Part shown: piece by piece, positions 50,725-61,101 of the stretch
Layout of the letters: every line of letters begins with the position of its first letter
How positions within the stretch are numbered: the stretch's first letter is position 1
Notes under the pieces: generated by a model
Told to the model about the DNA's origin: nothing
Database searches by the model: none
Seen by the model: only the letters and a program-made list of their open reading frames with translations
Origin: Phaeodactylum tricornutum CCAP 1055/1
Lineage: Eukaryota; Bacillariophyta; Bacillariophyceae; Surirellales; Neidiaceae
Assembly (NCBI RefSeq): GCF_000150955.2
Contig: NC_011694.1
Location: 79,814 to 143,813, forward strand
Direction: 5' to 3'
Length of the DNA stretch: 64,000 nucleotides
Translations under genes and position numbers: made by a program

Positions 50725-51647
50725 CGTCGGTTTCTTTGTGCAGCGTCGCGCTTGGTTTTTTCCCTTCTTTTCACTGGCGATCAATTGAACGTTTGTGTCA
50801 GAAAAAGTGTAAGGAGCTCATGTGGTTTTCCTTGGCGATGGAGGTTGGTACACATATTAACATAAAAAAGTATGTCACTGTCAATTATACAATTTTGTAG
50901 CAAACATATTTCAGACCGTTTCACACGTATGTAAATAACCTGTCTGACTCGAAATTCATAATTCACACTTTCATATCTTGTCTGTTTTTTCTCGTTTGGT
51001 TACAACGTAGTGAGATCATTTGAGAGACCGACAAATCCGTGTCTTTTGGAAACCAAATGAGTTATGGTAAGGAACCTGACCACTTCAAGGATATTAAGTA
51101 AACAAACCGTATCTGACTGTTGGGACATGTCTGTTCTATGCAACGCTGATTGTATTGTGATTTCCAATCATTTCAGAGAAATGTTTCAGCAGGTTTTGGG
51201 GTTACACACGTAAAGCCAGTTGAAAACTCTACGTGACATGAACTAGAGAACATCTTTTTATATTTACTGTTAATGTAATGTAAATCTTATATGACCACTA
51301 TCAGGCAGGACTCCGTCTGTCAGTGAACGCAGAGCCTACACCGTAAAATATCATCGTCGGAGCAAATTTTTTCAACCCTAAGGCCCTCATTTTCTGCACC
51401 GAATTTTCAACAGATCTGTGTAGCAGCGTTCTTTGAAGTCAACAAGCTCCTCTTTGCATAGACCAACCGTACTCCAGTAGTACAAAATAATGTTGTACAG
51501 CTCAGGTTGGAGGTAAGAGACAGCAGCAACTGTTTGGAATGCTGCTGCTGAAGGGGGTTGCTGAAAATACCTCAAGTATGAGCAATCAGAAATATTTTTT
51601 CGTTTCCAAGCTCCATGAAAAAAAGGCACAGTAAAAGCTTGAATCAG
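50725..51647. other. Intergenic region between the two sulfotransferases
   Basis: About 920 bp, AT-rich, without a gene. The stretch 51600-51647 is a near copy of 49370-49416 (CGTTTCCAAGCTCCAT, AATCAGCTAAGATTTAG), so the duplicated or converted tract includes about 47 bp of 3' flank. A short frame at 51387-51629 (minus) shows no features. Confidence 0.7.
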
Positions 51648-52979
51648 CTAAGATTTAGTTGCCTCCAACACATTCAAACAGTCCTCGTAGACAACATCGT
51701 ATCTTTGCGACCACAGTTTGCATTCTTCGTAATAGAGTAAATATATCAGAGTGCGCGTTTCTGGAAGCATGGATCTTCCTCCAGTGATTTCGTATGCATT
51801 ACTCTTGGATGTTCCACATTTTTTCACAAACCCTTTCTGGTCGTTGCAGTTGGAAATCTCGCCGAACGTCTGCGAGTCAAAACCTTTGCGATTGAGACCT
51901 GCAAATGCAGCAAGCTGGTCGAGGACTCCTCCCGGCCGCGCGACTACCCCTGGTAGAAGATCTTCGTTGCGAATGTAGAGAATATTCTCCCGTCCCACCA
52001 TTGCTTCGAACTGCCAAACGTAATTAAAGGCAGCCAAAGCGCGACGTCCTAGCATGTTGTCGAAAAAGACCATGTCGTGACTGGAGGCCACGAGATCGTG
52101 GAACATTTCGGGCGATCGGTAGTGTTGCTCGCGATGAGCCCACTCTCCCTCAGGAATGACGACGTCTACGTCCTGGACGGCCCAAAAATTGTAAACGGCC
52201 CACAGCCAATCCGCTGGGTCTCTCAATGCAATAATAAACTTTTTGGTCGCTGGAGGTTTTAAATAATCGTAGACTGCTGCGACAATGCGTCCGTTCAAAC
52301 ATCCGTTGACGGACAATTTATGTGGAAAGGATTGCGGGTTTTCCTGATGATAGTTCTGTAATGTAGAGTACAAGCCTCCCTGTAGCGCCCGTTGCTTGGC
52401 TGTCGGCTGCTCCCCGGAAACAAAGCCATCCCATCCGTGGAGTACATCGGAATAGTTTCCAGGAAAACACTCCTCCTTGTTGAGTGGATTAAATGCGACC
52501 GTGCGGGGGTGGGAAACGAGAATGTTGTAGAGTTGCGTAGTCCCAGCCTTGGGTAATCCCACCACGTTAATATCGGGAAAGTGAGTGTTCCGCCACTCGG
52601 GACGGGGTCGAGCGTGCGGGTCGATGGGATACAATCCGGGATGCGTTTGGTGGCGCGTATCCTTATGCGCGTACGAATCCACTCGCTCTAATTCCACAGT
52701 CGCGTTGCGGTGTTTTGCTAGCATAGCCTGTTCCCAGGCGCGTCGCTTGGCATTGTCATCGTTGTTGCCATTTCTAGTTGTCACGTCGGCAGGAACGCCC
52801 CCCTCAAATTGGAGCAGCACGGATCCATTGTTGAACCCCTGCGTCTTCAATGATGGTGTTGATGACAGTGAACAATTGGTCGTACCCTGGGTCCACCAAT
52901 ACAAGGATGCGATGTACAGGATCATGCAAACGATGGTCCCCGGGATGTGAAGTGACCGACAAACATCGCGACGTTTCAT
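51648..52979 (-). CDS. Sulfotransferase, type II membrane protein, paralogue 2
   Basis: A 443-residue protein starting MKRRDVCRSLHIPGTIVCMI, with a signal anchor IPGTIVCMILYIASLYWW. The PAPS loop is FPDINVVGLPKAGTTQLYN; the 3'-phosphate motif FIIALRDPADWLWAVYNFW is the same as in paralogue 1. The order and spacing are equal, so the two arose by duplication. Identity is low up to the PAPS loop and about 96 percent (116 of 121 by my count) at the end. Its neighbour upstream, the RCC1-like gene, is divergent with about 380 bp between. No clear Golgi retention signal can be read beyond the anchor. Confidence 0.88.
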   Translation of the reverse strand: MKRRDVCRSLHIPGTIVCMILYIASLYWWTQGTTNCSLSSTPSLKTQGFNNGSVLLQFEGGVPADVTTRNGNNDDNAKRRAWEQAMLAKHRNATVELERVDSYAHKDTRHQTHPGLYPIDPHARPRPEWRNTHFPDINVVGLPKAGTTQLYNILVSHPRTVAFNPLNKEECFPGNYSDVLHGWDGFVSGEQPTAKQRALQGGLYSTLQNYHQENPQSFPHKLSVNGCLNGRIVAAVYDYLKPPATKKFIIALRDPADWLWAVYNFWAVQDVDVVIPEGEWAHREQHYRSPEMFHDLVASSHDMVFFDNMLGRRALAAFNYVWQFEAMVGRENILYIRNEDLLPGVVARPGGVLDQLAAFAGLNRKGFDSQTFGEISNCNDQKGFVKKCGTSKSNAYEITGGRSMLPETRTLIYLLYYEECKLWSQRYDVVYEDCLNVLEATKS

Positions 52980-53360
52980 GGTTCCTTTTTGTTCCCCAGA
53001 TCGAAACCATTAGCGCTGCACCGCAACAGTGTTGGTACCACGTGATAAAAAGTGCATCAAGTAGGAAGGAAACACACAGAGAATCAATCGTACGAGCAAG
53101 GGCGAGCTCGACCCTCCAGAGAGGCAGGCTGGCAATACACCGTGATTTGTGTCGCAGATTTCAGTTCCGGGTCGTTTTACAGTTAACAAGTGATATTGGT
53201 TCATAGTCAATCGATCCCACATCGTCCCATTCACGAAACGGAAGCTCCACTTGGGGCTCGGATATTATCATGGACAGCGATTAAGGCCGTTCGTTGGCAA
53301 TCGGGTTGCTATCGGTACATTTGTTTCCAGCTCACTCCACAATGGTTAGACCTTTCCGCC

Positions 53361-54146
53361 ATGGCAATCTCTCCCGACTCTTCCAACAAGACGAACTTCC
53401 CGTGTACAGGAGTTGCCACTGCCGTCGATGGTTCCGGGATCTCCATGGGAATCGGTTCCTCAAACACGCATGACGTCTACAGTTGGGGAACGTCCAACGC
53501 ATCGGGGAAACTCTGTCGTCGGGACCCTCTGGATCATCCCACACCCCGCCACGTCCCCGCAAAGGCGCATTACGACGGTCCGTCAGTACCGCGACGTGTC
53601 TACGTGGGTGGGACGGAAGAATCAGGACACGCCGCTCTACTCACCATGCACGGTGAACTCTGGATGTGCGGATGCGATCGTTGGCAACAACTTGGACTCG
53701 GCAGTCCACACGGTGGAGCCAGTGGCTACACCTGGACACAGATATGGCATACACAATTTCAACGTAACCACTTTGTTAGTAACCACGTAACGATACGGGA
53801 TGTGGCCCTGGGCGGGGATCATACCCTCGTGCTGGCCAACGACAAGGACGGTACCGTCTATTCCTTCGGGAAGGGGGCCGAAGGACAGTTGGGACTACGC
53901 ACCAAACCATTTGTGCACGCCCCAACGCCATCCCCAAAACTCTCCCATCCCCACAATGCTGCCGTGTGTGCCATAAGGGATTGCTCTCTGACGTTGGATC
54001 CAGAAGGAAGGGTACAACAAATGGCGGGCAAATGCCGTAACTTCGAGCAAGCCTTGGCTGCCTGTCGACAACGAGCACGGACCCACGGACTGCTCCAAGA
54101 AAGCGACAAATCTGCCTCGGGTGAAGACACTGCGCCATCCGCTTGA
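53361..54146 (+). CDS. RCC1-like protein, short beta-propeller
   Basis: A 261-residue protein from ATG at 53361 (MAISPDSSNKTNFPCTGVAT). The frame is open further upstream to 53190 and possible earlier starts lack ATG. RCC1-type blades are seen as HDVYSWGTSNASGKL, HAALLTMHGELWMCGCDRW with QQLGLG, and DVALGGDHTLVLA with GTVYSFGKGAEGQLGL. A weaker fourth follows (CAIRDCSLTLDPEGRVQQM). A full RCC1 propeller has seven blades in about 400 residues, so this is a half propeller or a divergent one. RCC1 folds serve as exchange factors, scaffolds or organelle proteins; which one cannot be told. Confidence 0.72.
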   Translation: MAISPDSSNKTNFPCTGVATAVDGSGISMGIGSSNTHDVYSWGTSNASGKLCRRDPLDHPTPRHVPAKAHYDGPSVPRRVYVGGTEESGHAALLTMHGELWMCGCDRWQQLGLGSPHGGASGYTWTQIWHTQFQRNHFVSNHVTIRDVALGGDHTLVLANDKDGTVYSFGKGAEGQLGLRTKPFVHAPTPSPKLSHPHNAAVCAIRDCSLTLDPEGRVQQMAGKCRNFEQALAACRQRARTHGLLQESDKSASGEDTAPSA

Positions 54147-55332
54147 GCACGTACTCTGAATCCAAATTCTCGTTTTTGATTTGACTGTGGTGCACTACCA
54201 GATTTTGAATGAAACGGAGCCTGTAAAATAATCATAGTAGTAATAATAATAATTAGCATTGATTGGTAGGCTGGGTCGAGGCCTTGGCACACGTTGCGTG
54301 CTCACCCCAATTTCAAAATGGCGGCACCCCAGGACAGACCTGCTTCTAAGCCGGCGTACCCAAAACGTCATGCAGGAAATCATCTCATTTGTCATTCTTG
54401 TTCCCGTGTTCTAACTTACATCATATGAAGTACGCTCCAATTATGTTGCGACAGAAAAACATGTGCAGCTGTTTGAAGCCTCCTAGTATTTGACGACTTG
54501 ACAGTCAGCTCTTTTTCTTGCTCTTTCTTACATTGACTGCGAATAGGCTTGCTATTGAAGTTTGCTGAACTTACATGCCTCAATAAGTAAACGTAATACA
54601 GGTCGTTATATGTTTGTGACACACATTCATGCAAATTTAAGTTGTACGGATCAGATATTTCCTTAGACAACCGCTACATATTTGAATAGATAAATAAAAA
54701 ACCTGTGGCAAAGGTTAGTTTACGGTTATCTAACGTCACGTACTGCTATAAGTGGAGAAAATGAGAGAGCAGTTCGACTAAAAGTAATCCATGTCGTTTT
54801 CTACATATGTCCGTGTGTACAGGCGTAGAATGTCCGCTCATCTATACTCCGTTCCCTCAAACCCCGGGCGGACATATTTTGCTCTTATTCGTGAAAACAC
54901 TCCACTAGAGAGTGATCTTGTGCAATATTCCTCCACGATTCTAGTCGGTTGTCGCTGCGGTCTTCTAAAAATTTGTTTTGCACTGCTTTGTAACTGTACC
55001 AGTGATCTTACACTTGATCAATTCTAGTCGGGTTATCGCTGCAGTTTCTATCATCAAGCCCTTTCACCAGATATCATTACAATGGGATAATTGACTCCAC
55101 AATTACTAGCTGCATCGACTTCTGTCAGTTTCCATGCCTCTTTTGCAATCCGTTGCTCACCAAGAATTATTGTGTGAGAGACCGAGTCTGTTGCAGGCGC
55201 TGCGTAGTATAAGCTGTTCTTGTAGCTGTAGAAGACAAACAGAAACTCCGACAGAGAAAGTTTAAAACGTCAGGAGGAGCAAACCTTGTCCCATTTAGAA
55301 GAAGGCTCACCTCAAATTACACTCCTCAAAAA
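54147..55332. other. Long intergenic region, no gene seen
   Basis: About 1.2 kb, AT-rich, with a TAA-type microsatellite at about 54227-54254. Frames here (for example 54791-55027) are short and featureless. The last 150 bp should be promoter and leader of the ketoacyl synthase gene. Confidence 0.55.
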
Positions 55333-57183
55333 ATGAAGACTGCCGCGCTGCTACTGGCCCTAGCCGTCCCAACGACGGCCTTCACGCCTTCGGCCTTTGC
55401 GGGTCAGTCCTTGGCGATACGAGGAGGTCAGTGGCATGCCCCGATGTTGAATTGCTCGGCTGCCTACCATTGCGTGTTGCATTGGGAAAGAAACGTGGTA
55501 GCCAAAGGATGCGGACGCTACTGTTGTTGGACCCTTCTTCCTACCCGTCGACGTAGTATGTCTGCCTAGCGGTTAAGAACCAAGTGACTCCCAATAAATG
55601 TCGTGTACCGTTGCTTGTGTATGCAGTCTCCTTGCTGATTGTGTATTTTATGATCTTTTCTCACACATGCTCACGTGCTTTATTTTTTGTTCGCAAACCC
55701 TCCAACAGTCTCGTCAACCTCGACGCTCTCCATGATGGCCGAGGCCACCAGTCCGGGCCTACGTCGTGTTGTCGTCACCGGAATGGGTATCACGTCCTGT
55801 TTGGGTAACACCTTGGAAGAAGTTACCGACAGTTTGAAGAACGCCAAGTGTGGGATAACCTTTGCGGAACAGTGCGCCGAGCTCGGTATCAAATCCCAAG
55901 TCCGCGGCATTCCCAACCTCACCGACGAAGACATCAAGGCCCTCATTCCCAAATCCGCGCTCCGTTTTTGCGGAATCAATGCTCAGTACGCCTACATCGC
56001 CATGGACCGGGCCATTCAAGATTCCGGTATGGCCGACGACGTTTATCAAGAAAACCCACGGGTGGCCGCCATTATCGGACAGGGTGGGACCTCCATTCCC
56101 GATATCGTGGAAACCGTTGAAGCCGTGCAGGGCGGTAACAAGCGGTGGAAGAACAAGGTGGGACCCTTTCGAGTCACCCGCTCGATGGGGTCAACCTGCT
56201 CCGCAGTGCTAGCCACCAACTTTAAAGTGCAAGGCCCGTCCTTCAGCATCTCCTCCGCCTGCTCCACTGGAGCACACTGTATTGGGACTGGATTTGAACA
56301 AATTCAACTGGGCAAGTCAGATATCGCCTTTTGTGGAGCCGGTACGTAATCAAGTAGTAATGACGACATTATCCTCGTCGTCTGCGAATCGTGATTGTGG
56401 AGGTTGGAATGGCTCAAACGACATCGGAGACTCGTTGGTGTCATTTTCTTTCGAGCTCACACATGCGCTGCCACGTTGTGCCTTTCCTTCTTTTCCGGAC
56501 GAATAGGTGAAAGCGTCAATTGGGAAGTCACCAGTATGTTCGATTGCATGGGTGCTCTCAGCACAAGCTACAACGAAACGCCCGAAAAGGCCTCCCGTGC
56601 CTTCGACAAGAACCGCGACGGTTTCGTCATTGCCGGAGGAGGTGGTATTCTTGTCTTGGAAGAGCTGGAGCACGCCAAGGCCCGTGGAGCCAAGATTTAC
56701 GCCGAATTGACGGGATACGCAGCCAACTCGGACGGCTACGATATGGTCGCTCCCTCTGGTGTTGGTGGACAGCGCTGCATGGACCTCGCGATGGCCGACG
56801 CTGCCCGCAACTCGGGCAAGGATAGTCCTGTGGAATACATCAATACGCACGGAACCAGTACTCCCGTGGGCGATGTCATGGAATTGGGTGCTATTAAGAC
56901 TTTGTTCACCGAAAAGGGATACCAACCGCAAGTCGGTTCCACTAAGTCTTTGTCCGGACACGCTCTCGGTGCAGCGGGTGTGCACGAAGCGATCTATACC
57001 ATTCTCATGATGAACAACGATTTTATGGCCGAAAGCGCCAACATCGAGGACTTAGTCGACGAAGCCGAGGGCATGAACATTCTGACCAAACGTAAGGACG
57101 GTCCCTTCCATCGAGCCATGTCCAACAGTTTCGGCTTTGGTGGAACCAACTGTGCCTTGGTATTCGACAAGTACGAAGAGTAG
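55333..57183 (+). CDS. Plastid 3-oxoacyl-ACP synthase I (FabB-type KAS), three exons
   Basis: Join of 55333-55426, 55709-56341 and 56507-57183, 467 residues. Exon 1 is a plastid presequence: a signal peptide [20 protein letters not shown] with Phe at the cleavage site, as in the diatom ASAFAP motif. The enzyme begins [17 protein letters not shown]. The catalytic triad is Cys216 ([12 protein letters not shown]), His357 ([11 protein letters not shown]) and His394 ([12 protein letters not shown]), and the end is [30 protein letters not shown] and [10 protein letters not shown] match E. coli FabB from memory better than FabF. It extends acyl-ACP by two carbons in plastid fatty acid synthesis. Both introns are GT-AG and phase 1: 55427-55708 (GTCAGT...CAG) and 56342-56506 (GTACGT...TAG). 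Confidence 0.9.
55427..55708 (+). other. Intron 1 of the ketoacyl synthase gene, 282 bp
   Basis: Begins GTCAGTGG, ends CTCCAACAG, phase 1. It separates the targeting exon from the enzyme. Joining the exons gives [16 protein letters not shown] in one frame. Confidence 0.82.
56342..56506 (+). other. Intron 2 of the ketoacyl synthase gene, 165 bp
   Basis: Begins GTACGTAAT, ends GACGAATAG, phase 1. Joining gives [17 protein letters not shown], which continues the family sequence without gap. Confidence 0.9.
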
Positions 57184-57923
57184 AGGGAGGAAACACGGTT
57201 GGTTGCTGACCTCTACTGTTCCTTGAACCGTTTCCTGTGCCAGACATTTACTGGCGTGCCACGCCCGCTTTCGACCACTCGCTTGCATACAAACTTACAA
57301 AGATCAAACTATAACAACGATACGCTAACTCTCCTTCGCCGTAGTGTATTGCCCTGGATAAGCCAGGACCTAGCGGGTAGCCGCTTATAGTACAATTGCT
57401 TCAACGGAGGTCTGTATGTATGCAATTGTTGTTCGTCCATTGTTCAATCGACTTAGACTGGGGCGAGCAAAAGCAAAGTTTGGCGAGCCCTCACTATCAG
57501 TTCCACCAATTTCTACTCTGCACGGCAATCTACGACAAAGATTAGGAATCAATGTAAACTAGCTCAACAATTATGGCTACACGGTGGGTACTCGGTCTCA
57601 ATATCCATCTCAACCGATACATCGTCCATGTCGCCCTTGTCTCATCAATTCACATCGTCCCCTTATTGTAACACAGTTGTTCTCATTTGATGTTCCCTCA
57701 CGCAGGCATTACCCCGATCAGGTTCAAACGGTAATTGAAGTCAAACTTGCAATATCTCAGCGTCATCAGCTCCCGCAAACAAATGCGACCACCAGGTGTC
57801 ACGTTTATATTTTCATACATATATATATCTTTCCAATCTCATGGTCCTTTTTTTGATTCTTTCACTTCAAGTAATTTCTTTCTTACTGTTGATGTGCCTC
57901 CTCGAGACACGAAGGTTGCATAT
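57184..57923. other. Convergent intergenic region, no gene seen
   Basis: About 740 bp between two stop codons. Long frames that cross 57735-59147 on the plus strand are the antisense of the symporter gene. A short AT run (ATATATATAT) lies near 57820. Confidence 0.6.
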
Positions 57924-59660
57924 TTACGCAATGTCTTCATCCGAGCGGTGCTTCGGTTCGAATGGGCTTCCCTCAACCTCATTGTGGTGGGTACTTTCCT
58001 CTTCGACAGCCTGCCCGCTGGTACTTTTCTCTTCATTGTATTCCATGCCAACACTCTCCTCCTCGAACTTTTCCGCCGTCTCGTTGTCCTTGTCGAATGC
58101 GAGAGCGATCAATGGCTGACGAGCACGCTCTCCGCGAACCAAAAGATCAGCGTACGTAAAGACATACGTCATGACGAAACTGACCGCCGGTGTAATGATG
58201 AAACTGATCATGGTTGCGCTACCGCAGAGAGCGCAAATGGCATTGTTGCGCAACCAAAAGTATTTAAAGATACCACCTTCGGCATCGTTGACAACGCCAT
58301 TGACCAGGACCGTCACAATGCCCGAAACGCATCCCATAAAGGCGCCCAACTCGGTAGGGGCCTTGAACATACCGAAATCTTTAGTCTGCAATCCCAAAAA
58401 GACGGGGAATACCGAGGTGGCGCAAACCAAATCGGCAACCAAGAAAAGGGCAATCACGTCCCACTTTCTACTGGCCAACCAAATGGCGGGAACGTTAACG
58501 GCGACCATCAATGCACGGGCGGCCCAGATAGGATTCCAACCAACTTTGAGCAAATCGTGCGCAAAAACACTGGTCAAACCGTTCTGGAGGCTGTCAATGG
58601 AACTGGCCGCCAATGCCGTGACAAGGATAAGCACAAGCACGTGCCATCCGTTCCCGAGGGGCAGCAAGAGATCGAAGAACGCCAGAAAGGCAAACTTTTC
58701 AAAGTTGTCGTAGGATTCCGGATCTTTGGCGTACGCAATCATCCCCATGACTCCAAAAAACATCATTATGAGAAAGACCATGGCGGAACCAATGGCAAAT
58801 CCACGACGCATGACGGGTATGGATTCGGCGGCCCAGACACGCTGCCAGGTACCCTGATTGAAGAGTTCAGCACAGAGAATGGCGATGACCAAGGTGACGG
58901 CAGCCTTGAGTCCTTGGATGGTGAAGTTACTGGCCAAGGCGAATTCATCGCGCGTGATTCTGTTTTCATCCGAAATGGTTACGGCCAAGGTCAACATAAT
59001 GATGAGGAGGGCGACAATTCCGCCCTGAAACCTATCCGTCACAATCGATGCCGGCAATCCCGCGAGGGTCGTGTAAATGATTGTAAACACACCAATCGCA
59101 ATAGTAATACCAATACCGTAGATTTTGGAATTGTTGCCGGTCAGTAGGGCGAAAATGTTGGAAATCGCCGTGAGTTCCGCCACGATAAAGATGAACATGT
59201 AAAAGACGGAAATGGCCGCAATGGAGATTTGCATCACTCGTCCGTAACGTTGGAGTCCAAAATCCGTCGTCGAAAAGGCTTCGGTGGAACGTGCTCGCAC
59301 CATGGGTCCCAACCAGCAGATAACGACGGCTGGAAAGGAACTGGCGGTAGAGTAGCCCATCACACCCAGCCAGGAAAGCTGGGGGGTGGCACCCATTTCG
59401 GTAGTTCCGTACAAGATCCAGGCCCCCATACCCGAAGCAAAGAAGGACAGGGCAATCGCCGACGTACCGGCCGAATTACGGGCACTCAAGAAGTAGTCCG
59501 TCTCGCCGACGCTTTCATTCTGATTCAGCATGCAACAGGACGTCAACACGCTGGGTAGTTTGTTCAAGTAGCCCGCGGCACCCAAACCCAAAAGGGTGAA
59601 GAAGCACAAAACGCAGTATAGGACTGGAGAAATCGTGCGGCACAAAGTGTAAGTCTTCAT
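57924..59660 (-). CDS. Sodium:solute symporter (SSS/SLC5 family), urea-transporter-like
   Basis: A 578-residue protein with about 14 hydrophobic segments. The early part TDYFLSARNSAGTSAIALSF with FFASGMGAWILYG and MVRARSTEAFSTTDFGLQRY is the SSS layout; IIYTTLAGLPASIVTDRFQG is the conserved loop after helix 6, and ALAASSIDSLQNGLTSV lies at the expected helix 8 sodium site. The tail (last 60 residues) is acidic and cytosolic. SSS proteins use the sodium gradient to import sugars, amino acids or urea. General layout recalls fungal and plant DUR3 urea permeases, but the substrate is not proven by any motif. The start is the first ATG, just before a first hydrophobic segment. Confidence 0.82.
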   Translation of the reverse strand: MKTYTLCRTISPVLYCVLCFFTLLGLGAAGYLNKLPSVLTSCCMLNQNESVGETDYFLSARNSAGTSAIALSFFASGMGAWILYGTTEMGATPQLSWLGVMGYSTASSFPAVVICWLGPMVRARSTEAFSTTDFGLQRYGRVMQISIAAISVFYMFIFIVAELTAISNIFALLTGNNSKIYGIGITIAIGVFTIIYTTLAGLPASIVTDRFQGGIVALLIIMLTLAVTISDENRITRDEFALASNFTIQGLKAAVTLVIAILCAELFNQGTWQRVWAAESIPVMRRGFAIGSAMVFLIMMFFGVMGMIAYAKDPESYDNFEKFAFLAFFDLLLPLGNGWHVLVLILVTALAASSIDSLQNGLTSVFAHDLLKVGWNPIWAARALMVAVNVPAIWLASRKWDVIALFLVADLVCATSVFPVFLGLQTKDFGMFKAPTELGAFMGCVSGIVTVLVNGVVNDAEGGIFKYFWLRNNAICALCGSATMISFIITPAVSFVMTYVFTYADLLVRGERARQPLIALAFDKDNETAEKFEEESVGMEYNEEKSTSGQAVEEESTHHNEVEGSPFEPKHRSDEDIA

Positions 59661-60294
59661 CGATCAAGAAAGAAAATTAATCCATCTCTCCTATTAGTAG
59701 ACTAACATCAATATACTGTTGAAAAATAGGGAGAAACACCCCCGGCATCTTGCAGACGTGCGTTGGACGGCTCAAGATCTCGCTACCATTTTCTCCTTTT
59801 TAGCCAAACAGCTAGCGAGATCTCGGGGCATAGCAAGCATACCGGAAGGACTTACCGGCATAGGCCGCTCCCTCGGAAACGTCAAACACCATGACGACGA
59901 GGTAACAGGTAGGATATGGTGGGTATCGGTCGATCTATCCGTACACGTACACCACTGATCGATACTCTCTTTGATTGTGAGCGGTGATAAGGAAGATCGG
60001 GCGACTACTTGACACGAGTCTGCCGAAGCTACGACGAACCCAAATCTGCGCGGTGCTCGTCGAAGGTCCACGGAAACACATCATCCCCCATCCGGCAACG
60101 TATGGATGGCGGCACGCCGAAGCCGATAGATCTCGGAGGCAGGGAGTGTCGTAGTTGGGTCTCCGGATGATCAAATAAGTATCAGATACACGAAATGGGA
60201 ACAATATATTGAACTATTGTTCGACGTACTGAATAATAGTACAGAATACGTTGTGTTGAAATGACCGTTCGTTCAAATCGTCTGGAATATATAT
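59661..60294. other. Intergenic region, no gene seen
   Basis: About 630 bp upstream of the symporter gene; it should hold that gene's promoter. Only short overlapping frames. Confidence 0.55.
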
Positions 60295-60759
60295 ATGGAG
60301 ATTGGTAGAGAAGACTGGCCAATAAGTGGAAAAACCGCATGGAACTGTAGTCGGGGGAAGTTTTGGCCAATCAAGTGACAACAATACCTGTTTGTCCATA
60401 AACCATTTGCCGAAGCTCTCCACTCTACGGAAGGCCGGTGTTTTGTCAAAATACAGGGAGGTGGGCGCGGTGCCTGTCTTGCACTGGTCTCCTTTCCGAA
60501 GACTGATCAGGAGAATATTGCCAACTTCTCTAGAGAGGAAAAAGAGCAACTCGTCCAGCAAATCTTAGCCAAATCGTTTGCTCACAACCCAACAGCAAAA
60601 TCAACCGACACTAAGCGGCAAGGAAGTCAGTCCCCATTAAACTCCACAACTGCCGAGCCAAACAAGATTGATCATCCCAACAAGAGCTACCATTCTTTTG
60701 CCAAACGGCAGCAAGGAAAAATATTGAAAAAAAAACCCTTTCCACCGTACAAAATGTAG
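60295..60759 (+). pseudogene. Possible coding remnant or unannotated spliced gene
   Basis: From ATG at 60295 the frame reads MEIGREDWPISGKTAWNCSR, meets TGA at 60376, then stays open for 126 codons to TAG at 60757. The second part (LFVHKPFAEALHSTEGRCFV, NFSREEKEQLVQQILAKSF, KRQQGKILKKKPFPPYKM) has the balance of charged and helical residues of real protein. I recognise no family. It could be a pseudogene with one stop, or a gene with a small intron over the stop. A weak frame continues at 60870-61080 (STFGWGSISEEVPP, EKREIRDNEASAYEIC), perhaps a further exon. Confidence 0.35.
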
Positions 60760-61101
60760 ACCTGGACAAAAACGGAGCAGCACTCCAGATGGAAGCCAGC
60801 CCATAACTGACACTCGTCGAACAACACGACACGACACAAGACGCTCTGCCAAATTCGTCAACATTTGGATGGGGAAGTATCTCGGAAGAAGTGCCTCCGA
60901 CTTTTCCAGGAGATGCTACAAGTTGTCCTCGAACCGTGTGCTCTGAAAAACGGGAAATTCGAGACAACGAAGCAAGCGCGTATGAAATTTGTACTGTGAA
61001 TTCAGCAATCGAAAGGGAAAAATCAATCACGGAACTATTCGTATCGCCTCGTAGATACGTAAATATGGTAAGCCATTTGCACGCAACCTTGCGCGCATCC
61101 A
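60760..61101. other. Intergenic region, possibly part of the preceding remnant
   Basis: About 340 bp before the end of the carrier gene on the other strand. It has no sure gene; see the remnant at 60295-60759 for a possible extra exon here. Confidence 0.45.

Noticed and set aside
57735-59147. 470-codon open frame on the plus strand
   Set aside because: It is antisense to the SSS symporter, whose membrane helices and conserved motifs are on the minus strand.
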